A stretch of 64,000 nucleotides of DNA from Linnemannia schmuckeri. Taxonomy: Eukaryota > Mortierellomycota > Mortierellomycetes > Mortierellales > Mortierellaceae. Made by a program: the position numbers and the translations under genes. This document shows, piece by piece, positions 9,992 to 20,732 of this stretch (the first letter of the stretch is position 1; each line of letters starts with the position of its first letter). The stretch covers positions 3,038,001 to 3,102,000 of the forward strand of contig JANATG010000003.1 in assembly GCA_029449235.1 (NCBI GenBank), written 5' to 3'. The notes below the pieces were generated by a model. The model was not told the origin of the DNA and searched no databases. It saw only the letters and a program-made list of their open reading frames with translations.

Positions 9992-11005
9992 TTCAGTATT
10001 AAAATCCTAGGATTCCCAGTACAAAGTTCATGAAAACAAACTGAACCCCTTAAGTGAAATAAACCTACCATAGTACACTTAAACAAAGCATCGACAACGC
10101 GCCCTACGAATTCGGCAGAAGGAGGAGAGAAAGAGCCGACATCGAAGGATCAAAAAGCAACGTCGCTATGAATGATTGTTTCAACAAGCTGGTCATCACA
10201 GAATCTAATGAAGCAGCTAAAGCAGTCCAGTGTACTCGTTGTACTGCTCTTTCAGCACCACAGGATTACAAACGCCGTTTTTTCTTGATCTTTTAGGCCC
10301 TTGATTATCATAGCATCCCTTGATTTTTTCGTCGCTGCCTTTTCCCAATCCGCGTATGTTTTCATCCTCAGTCCTTTCCTTAGCATGCTCTTCATCTTTC
10401 TAAGGTCCCTCCTTTTGTTTGCATTCGCTTGATCCCTTCAGCATCTGCTCTCTTTTTTTCTTTGAGAGCACTTGATTTCCGCATCCCCTTGATCCTTTTA
10501 ATATTCCTCTTTTTTCTTTCTCTTTCCACTCCCTTGATCTTTTTGAGGCCCCTCTTCTTTTATTCTTTTATTCTTTCCACATCCCCTTAATCTTTTTTTA
10601 GCATCCCTTCAGATCCTCTTGGTGTTTAGGATTCTTCCTCTTTTCAGTGTCTCATTGATCTTTCTCCTGACTTGAATGGTGTGTCCATGGTTTTCTTCTC
10701 TGTTCATGTACAATAACCGTTTCGTTTTCTTTTCGACCATCTTGACCTGTATACAAAGTCACGCCTGCCGCATCATGCACCGACACACCTCTGATCCTAC
10801 CTAACCTATCTAGCCAGACTACAATCAACGAAGCTCATAAACGCTTTGTACAACCTCTCACTTTCCCATGTACGCCTACACACTCGTCATTACTCACCAG
10901 ACTCTTTCACACTAATTCTTTTGATGGTTCCTCAATAAAAAAAAAAAAAGAAAAAAAAAAAAAACCAGACACTCCAAGCAGCACTTTAGCGGCTCCAGCA
11001 CGAAC
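9992..11005 (+). promoter_or_regulatory. Intergenic and promoter region with C/T-rich degenerate repeats
   Basis: The 3' flank of the 9692 gene is followed at 10270-10640 by repeated phrases such as CCCTTGATCTTTTT and GCATCCC, like those at 9190-9420. The segment 10640-10802 matches the 9692 promoter block. An A-rich tract (10937-10964) lies just before the next gene. No gene was seen. Confidence 0.5.
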
Positions 11006-11081
11006 CATTGCTATACCTTACACTCCCTACAAGAATCAACAGCCATACACATCACGTTTCCCCATTGTCATCGGTACTCCT

Positions 11082-11435
11082 TTGGTCTTTTTACTGTCGC
11101 TTCTGGTCGCTAAGAGCGACGCCATTGATATTAATTTGGAGGTCCCTATAGGTCCTATTAATATCAACCTGAGAGGCACATGCCAGGACTCAAACATCGA
11201 TATTGGACAGTTTTTTAAACCGCATTTCCTCCCTGAAATCACGCTGTCGAGGCTACAGGGTGATCTCATGGACGGCTGTGAGGCGACTGTAGGTCTACCA
11301 GGAACTATCGAGGGAATCCATCGACTCTATTGTAACCATGACGACGGCTTCATGCACTTGGCGGTTGACGACGAGATTTTTGGCTTTAGATATGATCCCG
11401 ACATTAAGCTTCAGATCTCTTGCCCCTGCCCCTAA
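11082..11435 (+). CDS. Small secreted protein, start codon uncertain
   Basis: The frame is open from well upstream but has no ATG. The 11082 boundary is only the TTG before a signal-like stretch VFLLSLLVAKSDA. The body has four or more cysteines and a CPCP C-terminus. An ATT at 11007 in the context ACCATTG sits in frame where a start would be expected from comparison with the 9692 gene. Either the start codon has mutated or it lies in an unrecognised upstream exon. The family is unknown. Its promoter is shared with the 9692 gene. Confidence 0.45.
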   Translation: MVFLLSLLVAKSDAIDINLEVPIGPININLRGTCQDSNIDIGQFFKPHFLPEITLSRLQGDLMDGCEATVGLPGTIEGIHRLYCNHDDGFMHLAVDDEIFGFRYDPDIKLQISCPCP

Positions 11436-11539
11436 AGTTTCTCTTTTCCTTGCTCTTTGTTACTTGAGTTTGCTGGAGGTGCCCATTCTTCTGCTCCTTT
11501 TTTTCACTTCATTAAATATAGCAACTATATTATTGCTCG

Positions 11540-11780
11540 TACTTGATCACTGTTGGAGGAAGGAAGAACTGTCAAGTTGGGATTGGTTCTGGAAAAGTTG
11601 CCACAATGTGGAAATGCTGGAGCTGAGGACATGGCATCGTAATCTCACTAATGACTTGACGACCCATATTAAAGATCATTCCAGGGTGACTTGCCTCATT
11701 ATCGAAGACGGAATGATTCTTAAAGCTGTCGCGCCACTACTCTCTGCTTGCCTCAGCCTTCCCGCCCGTTGCTGTCCACT
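11540..11780 (+). pseudogene. Possible leucine-rich-repeat relic
   Basis: One frame contains SSWDWFWKSCHNVEMLELRT followed by an LRR-like stretch (TCLIIEDG). The pattern resembles the W-x2-FWKxCxxVExLxL segment of Mortierella F-box/LRR proteins. The surroundings are low-complexity and there is no start. It may be chance. Confidence 0.25.
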
Positions 11781-11832
11781 GAACTTTGCCTTGTGTGGCC
11801 TGTCCTCCTTTTCTTGCCCTCACCCAACTTGA

Positions 11833-12787
11833 GTCTTCATTCGACACCTACAAAAGAACGGATTCGCAGACAGGCCTCCTCTATCGGCAGTGATTAGCAT
11901 GAGTTTGTCTTTATTTGAGCTATGGAATAAACCTATGAAAAAAAAAATACATTTGTTCTGATTTGTTCAAAGTATACCTTAAGAACACACACGAAACAAA
12001 CGCGTACAAACAGGCAAACACATATTGCTAATGGTTATAAGCTGCAGTCATGTGAACGGATCGTTTTCCTCATGCACCTTTTCTTCTTGCAACTTTTTCC
12101 TTCTGCAGCTTTTTCTGCTTGCATCTTTTTCTTTGCGCATCATTTTCTGCCAGTAACGTTTTCTAATTATATCCTTTTGCACTCGAGTTCTTTTCCGCTT
12201 TCATCTTTTTCCTAGCGCATTCGTTTCCACACGCATCCTTTTCTAATTGCATCTAATTCCTCTCATATCCTTTTCTTCATGCATCCTTTCTGCTTGTATC
12301 CTTCCCCACTCGCTTTTTTGTCCACCTGCCCATTTTTCTGACTCAACCCTTTCTATTCCATTACTATTGTAATGGCCTTCGTTTTATCCCAGCTCCTCTC
12401 TGGTGAAAAATGTGACTTTGAGTGGAGAAGACGGCTGGGTTTCAAGCTTCCTGGAACATATCATAAACTCTATCTCGTTTTAAGTCTAAGTCTCTGTGAG
12501 CCACAATAAGCCACAATTAGCCACAGTAACGTTCTACTGCACTGTCACCTCTCTGATGAAAGATTTTAGGTATATAATATGCCCCTTCCGCTTTGCGCGT
12601 TCAGGTTGTCATCATTTCTACATCCCTAAAAAAAATCAAGAATGACATATGTATTAGTTCGCTTAGGTATCATGGTTATCTCTCGTGGCAGTACATGAAC
12701 TGTTTATTTCATTGTAATTGGGGATGAGGATGAGGATAATTGAGGATTGAGGATTGAGGATTGTAAGTGAGGATTGAGGATTGATGG
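11833..12787. repeat. Intergenic with a third C/T-rich degenerate repeat block and (TGAGGAT)n
   Basis: Bases 12060-12320 repeat GCATCCTTTTCT-like phrases about every 18-20 bases, the same style as the blocks before the 9692 and 11082 genes. No plus-strand gene follows, so this may be a promoter that lost its gene. A short minisatellite of GAGGATT units lies at 12723-12785. Confidence 0.5.
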
Positions 12788-13135
12788 TCAAAAAGACTCG
12801 TAGCCCTTGTGTTTATGTTGTTTATGTCGCATGTTCCACCAGAAATATATCAACAGGAAACAAAACAACACGTTTTCAATCACAAGCACCTGGTTGTTTA
12901 TCAGGTAGCTAATTGGATAATCGGCATCGTACAGTCCTTTGTAATAGCCCTTGTCATGACCACTTTTATACCCTGCTTCGAACCCTTTAGCGAACCCATC
13001 GTCTGATCCTTTTAAGAATCCGGCCTCGAAGCCTTTCGAGTATCCTTCTTCAGATCCCTGCGTGTACCCGTCATCATATAAGAATCCGCAAAAGAGACCA
13101 CACAATCCTTGCGAGGCGACTGTATCGTTGCACAT
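12788..13135 (-). CDS. Deca-GX3 repeat protein with C-terminal membrane segment
   Basis: A 115-residue ORF from an ATG at 13135. Residues about 23-67 form eleven consecutive four-residue units starting with glycine (for example GYSKGFEAGFLKGSDDGFAK). This is the deca-GX3 pattern known from Yae1/Lto1 proteins that recruit the Fe-S machinery to Rli1. Unlike Yae1 or Lto1, it continues into one hydrophobic segment (LFCFLLIYFWW) and a basic His/Lys tail (MRHKQHKHKGYESF), suggesting a tail-anchored protein. Cysteines occur near the N-terminus. It could instead be an unrelated glycine-periodic membrane protein. It lies alone, with simple repeats downstream. Confidence 0.6.
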   Translation of the reverse strand: MCNDTVASQGLCGLFCGFLYDDGYTQGSEEGYSKGFEAGFLKGSDDGFAKGFEAGYKSGHDKGYYKGLYDADYPISYLINNQVLVIENVLFCFLLIYFWWNMRHKQHKHKGYESF

Positions 13136-13592
13136 GATTGACTACCTCACAGTATTTGAAACAAGCAATGTAATTGAATTAGGGTCCATTAGCCTTGATT
13201 TCGACGTTGACATTGCAATGACCATCGCACTCACCTTTAGACAACAAGTTGGTGGAGGAAGGGTATCAGTTGTTTAAAAAAGGTAGATAAACACCACGAG
13301 TGAAAGAGCGGATGCAGTGCTGGAAATGGTGAGATTGAGTGTGGGAATGGAGTAATGGGAAAACAGTGAATGGATGAATTGAGCAACGAAAATTATCAGA
13401 ATCTTAACGTCATCATCCAGCTAGCTAATAGGACAATGGGCACGAGAATTCATTTATTGGCTTTAGCAAAGGAGAAATAAGCAGTCGTAGAACTCGAATG
13501 CTTCAGATATTTCTTAATATGGAAATAGTTTCAAGTGAAACTGGAATAATTCGTTTGGCGTCTCAAAAGCCATTTGACTTCGAGCACTTTAT
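13136..13592. other. Intergenic, no gene seen
   Basis: AT-rich sequence between the GX3 gene start (its promoter side) and the end of the MULE relic. Short open frames only. Confidence 0.45.
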
Positions 13593-16025
13593 TCATTGAC
13601 ATGTACGACCGGCAGCCACAGCATTGAGACTCTTGAATTCAAGCAAACTGAGCTCTAGCCCTGCGACTACAGTTTTCATGTAGTGGAGTGTACACTTTCT
13701 TTTTTTTTTTCGAGCTCTTATCTCTTGGAGTATCGTCTCCGCAATAACCAGTGCCATGGTCTCGCATGCCTCGAACGCCAAGGTGTTTGCGACTTCTCGT
13801 TCTCGTTCTTCTGCCCAATGATTTTGAAGCTGAAGACGGAGATGCGATGAAATAATTTTCTCTGAATCATCAATTAGGTCGTTTTCACAACTGATTAGCT
13901 CTTGCGCAAGAGTAGGGTCTCCACCAAAGTAAACTTTCATGCCATTGTAAATCCTTAATACAAGGTACATGTGCTTGCAGGGTACCTTGTATCGAATGTA
14001 TTCGACACAAGTACATGAAAAAAGAAGCAAACTGGGGAGGTTCAGCAATTGAAATATTTGAAATTGTTTGAATCGACTGGGAAAGCGACTGAAGCTTTCA
14101 TCCAAAAAAAGAAATAATGGTGTGCAACTGGACAGGTCCGGAGTCAGCCACAAAACCTTTTTTTTGTCGACGGAATATTCAATGGAAAAATCAACTCAGG
14201 AGCACTTTCCTCAGTCGGAATCTCGATCGAAAAAAGCATAAACTCTTTCCTCCTTCCATAGTGCCCTGATATCCATGGTATCTGATACCCTGATACTCTT
14301 CACATCCTTAATACCTCATGGCACCATGGACCCACTGGCAATCCGGCTGAGTGACCTCATACCTCGATTGAAGCAAATCCAATTTAGGAAACCCCTTAAG
14401 TCCTGCTGGATACACTACCCATTGTTACTCAGGGAGAGGGTCGAAGGCCAGAGTTATAGGACCGCTGTTAAGCCCTCAATTGGTACGGGGTAGTGATAGT
14501 AATGTCCTAATGGAACCACACGAAACAATATACTGTAACGCGCCAACGAAACTCTTGTCAGTATTGCTCTTGTCCAAGAAGTGATGTGTAAAAGGACAAA
14601 GAGCAGACAAGAGGGCTGGGCGCACTACTAATACTATGTCTACAAAGAATATGACTGCTAATCTAAGGCATCGCCACCGCTGCCTAGCCGCCACCTTATT
14701 TTGCAACACCATTTTAAGACTCAGTCGATTTTTTTTTGAAATTTTGAAAAGCTGCTAAACCTCCCTACTGTCCACGTCTGCGCTGACTCTATACTTCTTG
14801 TCGGGCTCTGTGAACGAAAAAACAAGAAACTAGGGTGTATATTAAAAATAATAAAACAGGTTAAAAACACAATGTTATCACACACTGCGCCCTTGCATAC
14901 ACCTATTTGTTCACACTTTGAATTGTTCTACCACTTCAGAGACCATATTGCTGGCGACATCAAATGCCAACGCCAAGGCTTTTGCCTTCTTGGCTTTGTC
15001 ATATTGCGAGAGGACCATGGGTTGTACTCCATGAGTGATCTTGAAATAAGTGGTTCTGAAATCAAAATCTACCACTCCTTGAAGTTGACAGACCAAGTCG
15101 TCTGCACGCAAATCGCGTTCATATCTCAAGTGTTGTCGTTTCAGAGTTTTATGCCAGCTCTCAACAAGATTGTTGGTATTTGTGTGCTGGCAGCTCGATT
15201 GTATGAACAAATATGATAGATGTAGAAAGTATGTATGTTAGAGCGCCTTTGAATTTCCTTGCTCAAATGGAGAATGCATATGATGCAGCTATTTCATGCC
15301 TCACGAAGGTAAAGCGCCCATTTGGCCAACTTCTTTGGCACCATCCATTGATTTCCCAGATACGAAATCAACTTAGTGGCAAATGGAAACAAATTCTGAA
15401 AGTTATTCCATTTTGCTTGAAGCTCAATCTCTGATGCGGCCCATCGAATGGCATTAAGAGGTCCACGCATAACAGTGCTGTTTTTCACCTAAGGTTTCTC
15501 AAAAAGTTAACATTTATTAGAAAAAGCAAAATGCATTAGCAAATGTCAGATACAGTGTAGAGCATAAATTAACAAATACTCAATGTAAACAACTTCTTTA
15601 CTCACATCGTAATGTTGTCGCATCTTCCTCTCCCACGCCTGCCCTACGTGGAAGGAGCAGTAATAGATGTCATGTACATGAAAGGATTGATCCAGTGCTT
15701 CGATTTCTGCCACGGAGCAGTCCACCATAAACTTGATAACATTGAGCTTGCACTCGTCTTTCAGCCATATTAACCACTCTCTCAAAATGTAATAAAAAGA
15801 ATGAAAAATTAAGTATACTTCCAATAGTAGAGAAATAGATCTTCAAAAGCAAAAGAGAGAACCAAACTTAGATCTGGTCTCTGAAAAAAAGATAACTTAC
15901 GTTGATTCAGAATTGCAAATCATGAATGCAACTGGTATTCCCGTGTTCGCCTTTTGATATCTGACGAGAATGGTAAATAAGTAGGCGGATACAAAGTCTC
16001 CCTCTAGGTTCGGTTTAATTTATTT
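13593..16025 (-). pseudogene. Mutator-like (MULE) transposase, multi-exon and decayed
   Basis: Reading down the minus strand, a truncated exon (about 16020-15901) has FVSAYLFTILVRYQ. A GT-AG intron leads to exon 15780-15606 with WLIWLKDE, FMVDCSVAEIEAL and YYCSFHVGQAWERK, the MULE catalytic core. The next exon starts at 15488, and another (about 15200-14911) contains NTNNLVESWHKTLK. The last (about 14050-13593) has the SWIM zinc finger CTCVEYIRYKVPCKHMY. Intron phases match between the first exons. The N-terminus is missing. The donor of the third intron would be GC or mutated. A 286-bp repeat is inserted at 14423-14708. Confidence 0.78.
14423..14708 (+). repeat. TG...CA dispersed repeat, copy 1 (solo-LTR-like)
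   Basis: A 286-bp copy beginning TGTTACTCAGGGAGAGG and ending TTTTGCAACA. It is flanked by CCAT on both sides (14419-14422 and 14709-14712), a 4-bp target duplication. It sits within the MULE relic. Similar copies lie at 16108-16432 and, inverted, at 34200-34485. The TGTTAC/GTAACA ends and the size suggest a solo LTR. A MITE is the alternative. It has no coding capacity. Confidence 0.72.
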
Positions 16026-16107
16026 CACTGCCCTATGAGTAGAACCATACATACAATGGATTTATGGTCATAACCTAGTAATGTTCAAAGGCAATAATCG
16101 TTAGTAT

Positions 16108-16432
16108 TGTTACTCAGGGAGAGAGTCAAAGGCCAGAGTCGTAGGACCGCTGTTAAGTCCTCAATTGATACAGGGGAAACGAGGTTGTAGGTCAAAGGAA
16201 GGTTGATAATAGGGGGTATTGATAATAGGGCCCTAAAGAACCATACGAAACGATATACTGCAGCACGCCAGCGAAACTCTTGTCAGTACTGCTCTCGTCC
16301 AAGAAGTGATGTGTAAAAGGACAAAGAGCAGACAAGACGGCTGGACGCACTACTAATACTATGTCTACAAAGAATACGACTGCTAACCTAAGGCGTCGCC
16401 ATCGCCGCCTAGCCACCACCTTATTTGTAACA
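16108..16432 (+). repeat. TG...CA dispersed repeat, copy 2
   Basis: A 325-bp copy with ends TGTTACTC and TTTGTAACA, a perfect 6-bp terminal inversion. It is longer than the other two because of extra sequence at about 16172-16232 containing GATAATAGGG repeats. No target duplication is visible, so one flank was probably rearranged. A LINE fragment begins within about 10 bases. Confidence 0.7.
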
Positions 16433-16437
16433 CTGTT

Positions 16438-17020
16438 CTGTTCCCCGTGTGTCCGCCTTCGTCTCCTGGGGCAAGGATATCACTCTCGATCCTATCTTGG
16501 AAAACAAAGTCCTCGCACCGTCTTGCCTTTCTGAGCTCCTCAGAACTGTGCGCGGCTGGCAGGGTTCTTCACCTCCAGTGACCGGCAGAGGCGGCATCCC
16601 TTCTAACCTCTCTCAAGCACCACCACCACACAAGCAGGACTGCTAGGATCGTCTACATCCCTGGCTCCCATCTTAACTGGTGGTTCCCCTCAACCACTAA
16701 TACCACAATTCCCGGCAGACTATCCTCAAACAACACACCACCAAACACAATGGTCTGATGATGACCTCCATACGGGTTTGTCTTTCCAGCCTCCCACCTT
16801 CGACGTCAACCCTCAATATAACATCACCATCCCACAATTGTTAGCCTGCTGCCTTATCGGTATCTCAACAGCAAACACCGTCTGTCTTCTGCATTAACAC
16901 ACATAATCGAGCAATGACATTATCCAGACCATAGCATGTGAAATCAACAAAACCATTGCTCAAAATTATTTGATCAAGGCTCCTATTCCACCCAAAAAAA
17001 AAAAAAAAAAAAAAAAAAAA
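16438..17020 (+). mobile_element. 3' fragment of a LINE with A27 tail
   Basis: The sequence matches the 3' part of the full-length LINE at 19089-24601. SWGKDITLDPI corresponds to SWGKDIALDII there, and the last 250 bases encode a decayed version of the ORF2 C-terminus (LLACCLIGI shared). It ends in 27 A at 16994-17020. It is internally deleted and full of stops. Its tail fuses directly to the F-box/LRR sequence, showing that insertion or recombination removed the 5' end of that gene. Confidence 0.85.
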
Positions 17021-18731
17021 TGCCACTTGAAAAACAAGACGAAAGGAGGCTTCTCATGCCAAAATTCCTCGCAAACAACAGCGACAACGCTGCAGAGTTT
17101 TCGAGCGAGCACTTCCTGGTTCAGACTATACGCAAATACGGACACTTTATTCGATACCTCATGATACACCATCTTGTTAGGATTGATACAGCCCTTCTAA
17201 GCAAAGCATGCCCCAACCTCTTGTCCTTTGAGATCTTTGACTTCGTGCCTTATACCGCCATCTGGAAACGAGTAGAGACAGTTGTTAGCTTCGTCACTAA
17301 TGCAGAAGAATCTCCTTTACTATCGCCGCTGTTCGAAGGTGTGTTTGTGCCCAGCTCGCTCGAGATCTGGTCAGGGGCGCAGGGTTGTCAGGACCGACTT
17401 ACAGTACAACGATTCTGGCTCCTCGTCCAACAACACGCCTTCACCCTCCAAAAGTTACGTCTGGACAGGAGTCTGAACGTCTTGGCACGGATCGCATCGG
17501 TCGACTTTTTGCGGGAGATGGTGACGTCCCTTGAGCGACTCACCAATTTCGAAAATCAGAGTGATATTGTTAATGTGGGAAATTTCTTGGACCGACTGTC
17601 TCATCTCCAGAACCTCGTCACACTCATTTTTCATCTGTTGAGCACTACCCTCAACATTATTAAAACGACGCCGTTGAAATTGAGGACGATCAACTTGACA
17701 GGACAGATACTCACCCGGGGATTCTTTACTATCTTAGGGCAGGGCTGGAGTCTCTCCAAGTGATTGGTCTCTCCTGGGACAGTATCACAGTCAAGGAAAT
17801 CAACACAATCATGGACGGAACACGCAGTAACCTTCGTACACTAGAATACCTCTTCTCAGGTTTCCAATACATGCCGACTGAGAAGCGCATCCTTCCTTGG
17901 CTATCAAACCTACGGAAACTGGTATCGTTACAGATCTTTGCGGAGACAGCCTCGAATCTCGTCAAGTTCTGCCCGTTGCTGGAGGAGTATCATGAATGGA
18001 ATCATGGTGAGATGATTCATCCGGAGTCGCACAATCATCACCTCAATGCTTTGGCTCCTCTGCTTCGTGGATGTCCTCATCTTAGAGTCATCAACGAGAT
18101 ACAGCAACGGATGGATGTCAACGAGTTGTTGAATCACCCTTGGGTTGTCACGGATTTAAAGGTCTTCCGGGTACAGATTATCAAAGTGCCAAGGTGTGCA
18201 ACTGAGCAACAGGGTAGGTTCGATGGTGTGATGAAGAAAATTGCCCTCTCTGAGCCTTTGATAAGAGAAGAACTCGAGCTTTTCCGAATTTTTCGTCGTT
18301 CCCAAAGAGAACAAACGCAGATCCTCGAAAAACTAGACTCTCTACTGCCTCGACTTCGGGTCCTGGACTTGAATTACGAGTACCGACAAGTGAACCTGGC
18401 CGACGATCATTACCCTCGGATGGAGACCGTAGGAAGAAAGAAGTACATCATGTAGGGTAGACCTACTCCTGATACATTAGAGTTATCGCTCGACGCAGGA
18501 TTGAAAAAGTTGGAGGGGTTGAAGGAGTTGAAAGTGTTTGGGTTTGAGGGATTGGATCATCGGACTGGGGAGAAGGAGTTGGTGTGGATGGCTGAGCAGT
18601 GGCCAAGGCTGAGGTGTTTGAGGGGATTGCAGGTTGATGCGTTGAGGAGTGCTAAACCGGATCGGAGGAGGGATGAGTTGAAGGACTATATGGTGTCGTT
18701 AAGGCCTGATGTTGTGCATCAGCGGGCTTGA
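17020..18731 (+). pseudogene. F-box/LRR gene (subfamily A), 5' end replaced by a LINE
   Basis: The first ATG uses the last A of the LINE tail. Homology to the gene at 24672 begins after the F-box, at IRKYGHFIRYLMIHHL, so about 80 N-terminal residues including the F-box are lost. The frame shifts near 17715-17725, where the LRR pattern continues as LYYLRAGLESLQVIGL. TAG at 18453-18455 interrupts the final section. The C-terminus KVFGFEGLDHRTGEKELVWM is the subfamily A signature. As an intact protein it would be a substrate receptor of an SCF ubiquitin ligase. Here it is a relic. Confidence 0.85.
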
Positions 18732-19088
18732 TATGTTATTGTTGTTGTCTCTCTGCCCGATCCTGTTTTTCACTTTTTCGCGCATTCTTCTCGATATGTT
18801 TTTGTAACTAAATTTCGCTTGTGTCTAACACATAACAGAGCATGCATTAAAAGCGTGGCCTGAGAGCCCTTTGTCTTTTTGTTAGGACGAGCAGTGCAAT
18901 CGTGAAAGAGGGCTAGTTACCAGATAGGACGAAACTTTGTTGTAGATCCATCAACAAATGAAATCCGAGTGAGAGTAGAAACTCAAATCATGTACGCTCG
19001 ATACTGATTCGTTTCTTTAGACTGTCTTTACTTATCACTAGTTGTATCGTTATAGTCTTCTCTCTCTTGCCTCTCTCCTTTCACACCT
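18732..19088 (+). promoter_or_regulatory. Original 5' flank of the 24672 F-box gene, separated by a LINE
   Basis: This stretch ends in CCTTTCACACCT at 19077-19088, the same 12 bases that follow the LINE tail at 24602-24613. Before insertion it would have joined directly to the leader of the F-box gene. It is pyrimidine-rich near its 3' end and has no gene. Confidence 0.6.
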
Positions 19089-19109
19089 ACCTCGCAAACC
19101 TTCATTCCC

Positions 19110-20732
19110 ATGACAGAATCGCGCCGTCCCCAAGAGGGGGACCCACCCACTCCCCCGCCTCCCTCCTATGCCTCTAAGGCTGCCAACACCAACAGCATTA
19201 CCTCTCCTAAACTCATCTCGGTGTTCAACGATCCCACTGACGGTCACCTTGCCAAGATTGCCCCCCAACACAAGGGTGCCCGCGTGGAACTCGTCAACCC
19301 GAAGGCGATTGCGTACATGGCTCCCAGCACCACTCCCGTTGGGGACTTTCTAGATGCGGTATTCACAACCCACAAGACGCTTATTGAAGCTTCCAAGCTT
19401 ACCATGCCCATCATCAGCATCAACGCCTTCAATTGCCCCGACAAACAGCGACGAATTGAGGTGGTCTACCATGAGCGCCTGGATGCCGCCACCCTCTCCA
19501 CAAAGCCCATCACCTTCAAAGGCATCCCCCACCACCCTCTTTCATCCAACATGGACTATATCATCACCAAACTCATATTTTCCAACTATCAGTTCCAGTC
19601 CTCTCAAGATACGGGCGACCTACTCTATCAAAGAGTGATCGACTTTATCCAGACCAAGAAGAAGATGGGCAAGGTTATCAGGATTGAGATCCCTACCTTT
19701 CCTTCTTCAAAGGCGATTTTTGCACCCACCCACCTATTTTATGTCTACGTTAAGGGCGTCTACACCCCTGAAGATGTCTCGATGGAGCGCACGCTTATGA
19801 TCCCTCACCACCAGAAGGCACCGGTCAGGATTCAATGGGCGGGCAGTTCCCCCTTCTGTAACTATTGCAGACAGGACGGTCACATCCTCAACCGCTGCCC
19901 CAGCAGACTATCTTTGATCTGCTACAAGTGCAAGGCAGCAGGCCACATCACATATCAATGTAGTAGGTTCTCTGAAAGAGATAACAAGGCCAGCAAAGGT
20001 AAGGAGCCTGTGAGAGACCTTTCGGCTGACAAATCTTCTTCCTCTTCCAACCCTTCTGTTCCCCTTCCTCCTTCATCTTCTTCTCCTCAGAGTACTGCTC
20101 CCGAGGCAACTTCCCTGTCATCTGAGGACTCTGAAGTTGTCCCGGAGACTATTCCTTCATCCCCTGTCCCAAACACTCCCTCTGGTATGGACGTTGACCA
20201 GGTCCCCACACCATCTTTTAACTTTACCCCTAAGATCACAAACTTAAAATTCACACCAACTCCAACTGCCCCATCCCATTCAACCCCCTCGCCTCCCTCT
20301 TCCACGAATGAGGAGTTGCCACCTGTCACAGCCTCACAGGCTGCTGCGATTGCCGCTCTCGATGTCGACGTCGCCAGTGCACAGACACCAAATAAGCCCA
20401 ATAAACGACAGGTTGACGAAATGTCCACCTCTTCGGCGCAGTCAGTCCGTTCGGCTCGTTCGGCCTTTTCTATAAGATCGACTCGATCAACTAAATCGCT
20501 GAAGGGTAGAAGAGCCCATTCCGTTCATTCTAGAAAAAATCCTAACAGCGAGTATCCCGACGACCACTCATCCGTTTACACATCTTCTCCTGCCCTTTCC
20601 CAAGTCTATGACGTTTCACCTCACTCCTCCCAAAATGGCTTGCTCACTTCGATGAAGAAGGTGGTATCTCAAGCATTGGGAACCTCACCCAAGAATACTG
20701 ACAAGCGTCGCTCCCCCCGTACTCAACATTAA
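19110..20732 (+). CDS. LINE ORF1 protein (nucleic-acid binding, CCHC zinc knuckles)
   Basis: 540 residues. The N-terminal half is a structured domain typical of fungal LINE ORF1. Two zinc knuckles at residues about 250-284 read CNYCRQDGHILNRC and CYKCKAAGHITYQC. The rest is a Ser/Pro-rich low-complexity region with an SARSAFSIRSTRSTKS-type basic-serine patch. It packages the LINE RNA into a ribonucleoprotein. The stop TAA at 20730-20732 overlaps the ATG of ORF2 at 20732 (TAATG), a termination-reinitiation arrangement. The ORF is intact. Confidence 0.88.
   Translation: MTESRRPQEGDPPTPPPPSYASKAANTNSITSPKLISVFNDPTDGHLAKIAPQHKGARVELVNPKAIAYMAPSTTPVGDFLDAVFTTHKTLIEASKLTMPIISINAFNCPDKQRRIEVVYHERLDAATLSTKPITFKGIPHHPLSSNMDYIITKLIFSNYQFQSSQDTGDLLYQRVIDFIQTKKKMGKVIRIEIPTFPSSKAIFAPTHLFYVYVKGVYTPEDVSMERTLMIPHHQKAPVRIQWAGSSPFCNYCRQDGHILNRCPSRLSLICYKCKAAGHITYQCSRFSERDNKASKGKEPVRDLSADKSSSSSNPSVPLPPSSSSPQSTAPEATSLSSEDSEVVPETIPSSPVPNTPSGMDVDQVPTPSFNFTPKITNLKFTPTPTAPSHSTPSPPSSTNEELPPVTASQAAAIAALDVDVASAQTPNKPNKRQVDEMSTSSAQSVRSARSAFSIRSTRSTKSLKGRRAHSVHSRKNPNSEYPDDHSSVYTSSPALSQVYDVSPHSSQNGLLTSMKKVVSQALGTSPKNTDKRRSPRTQH

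Noticed and set aside
20087..20428. Minus-strand Gly/Val-rich ORF
   Set aside because: Shadow of the Ser/Pro-rich part of LINE ORF1.
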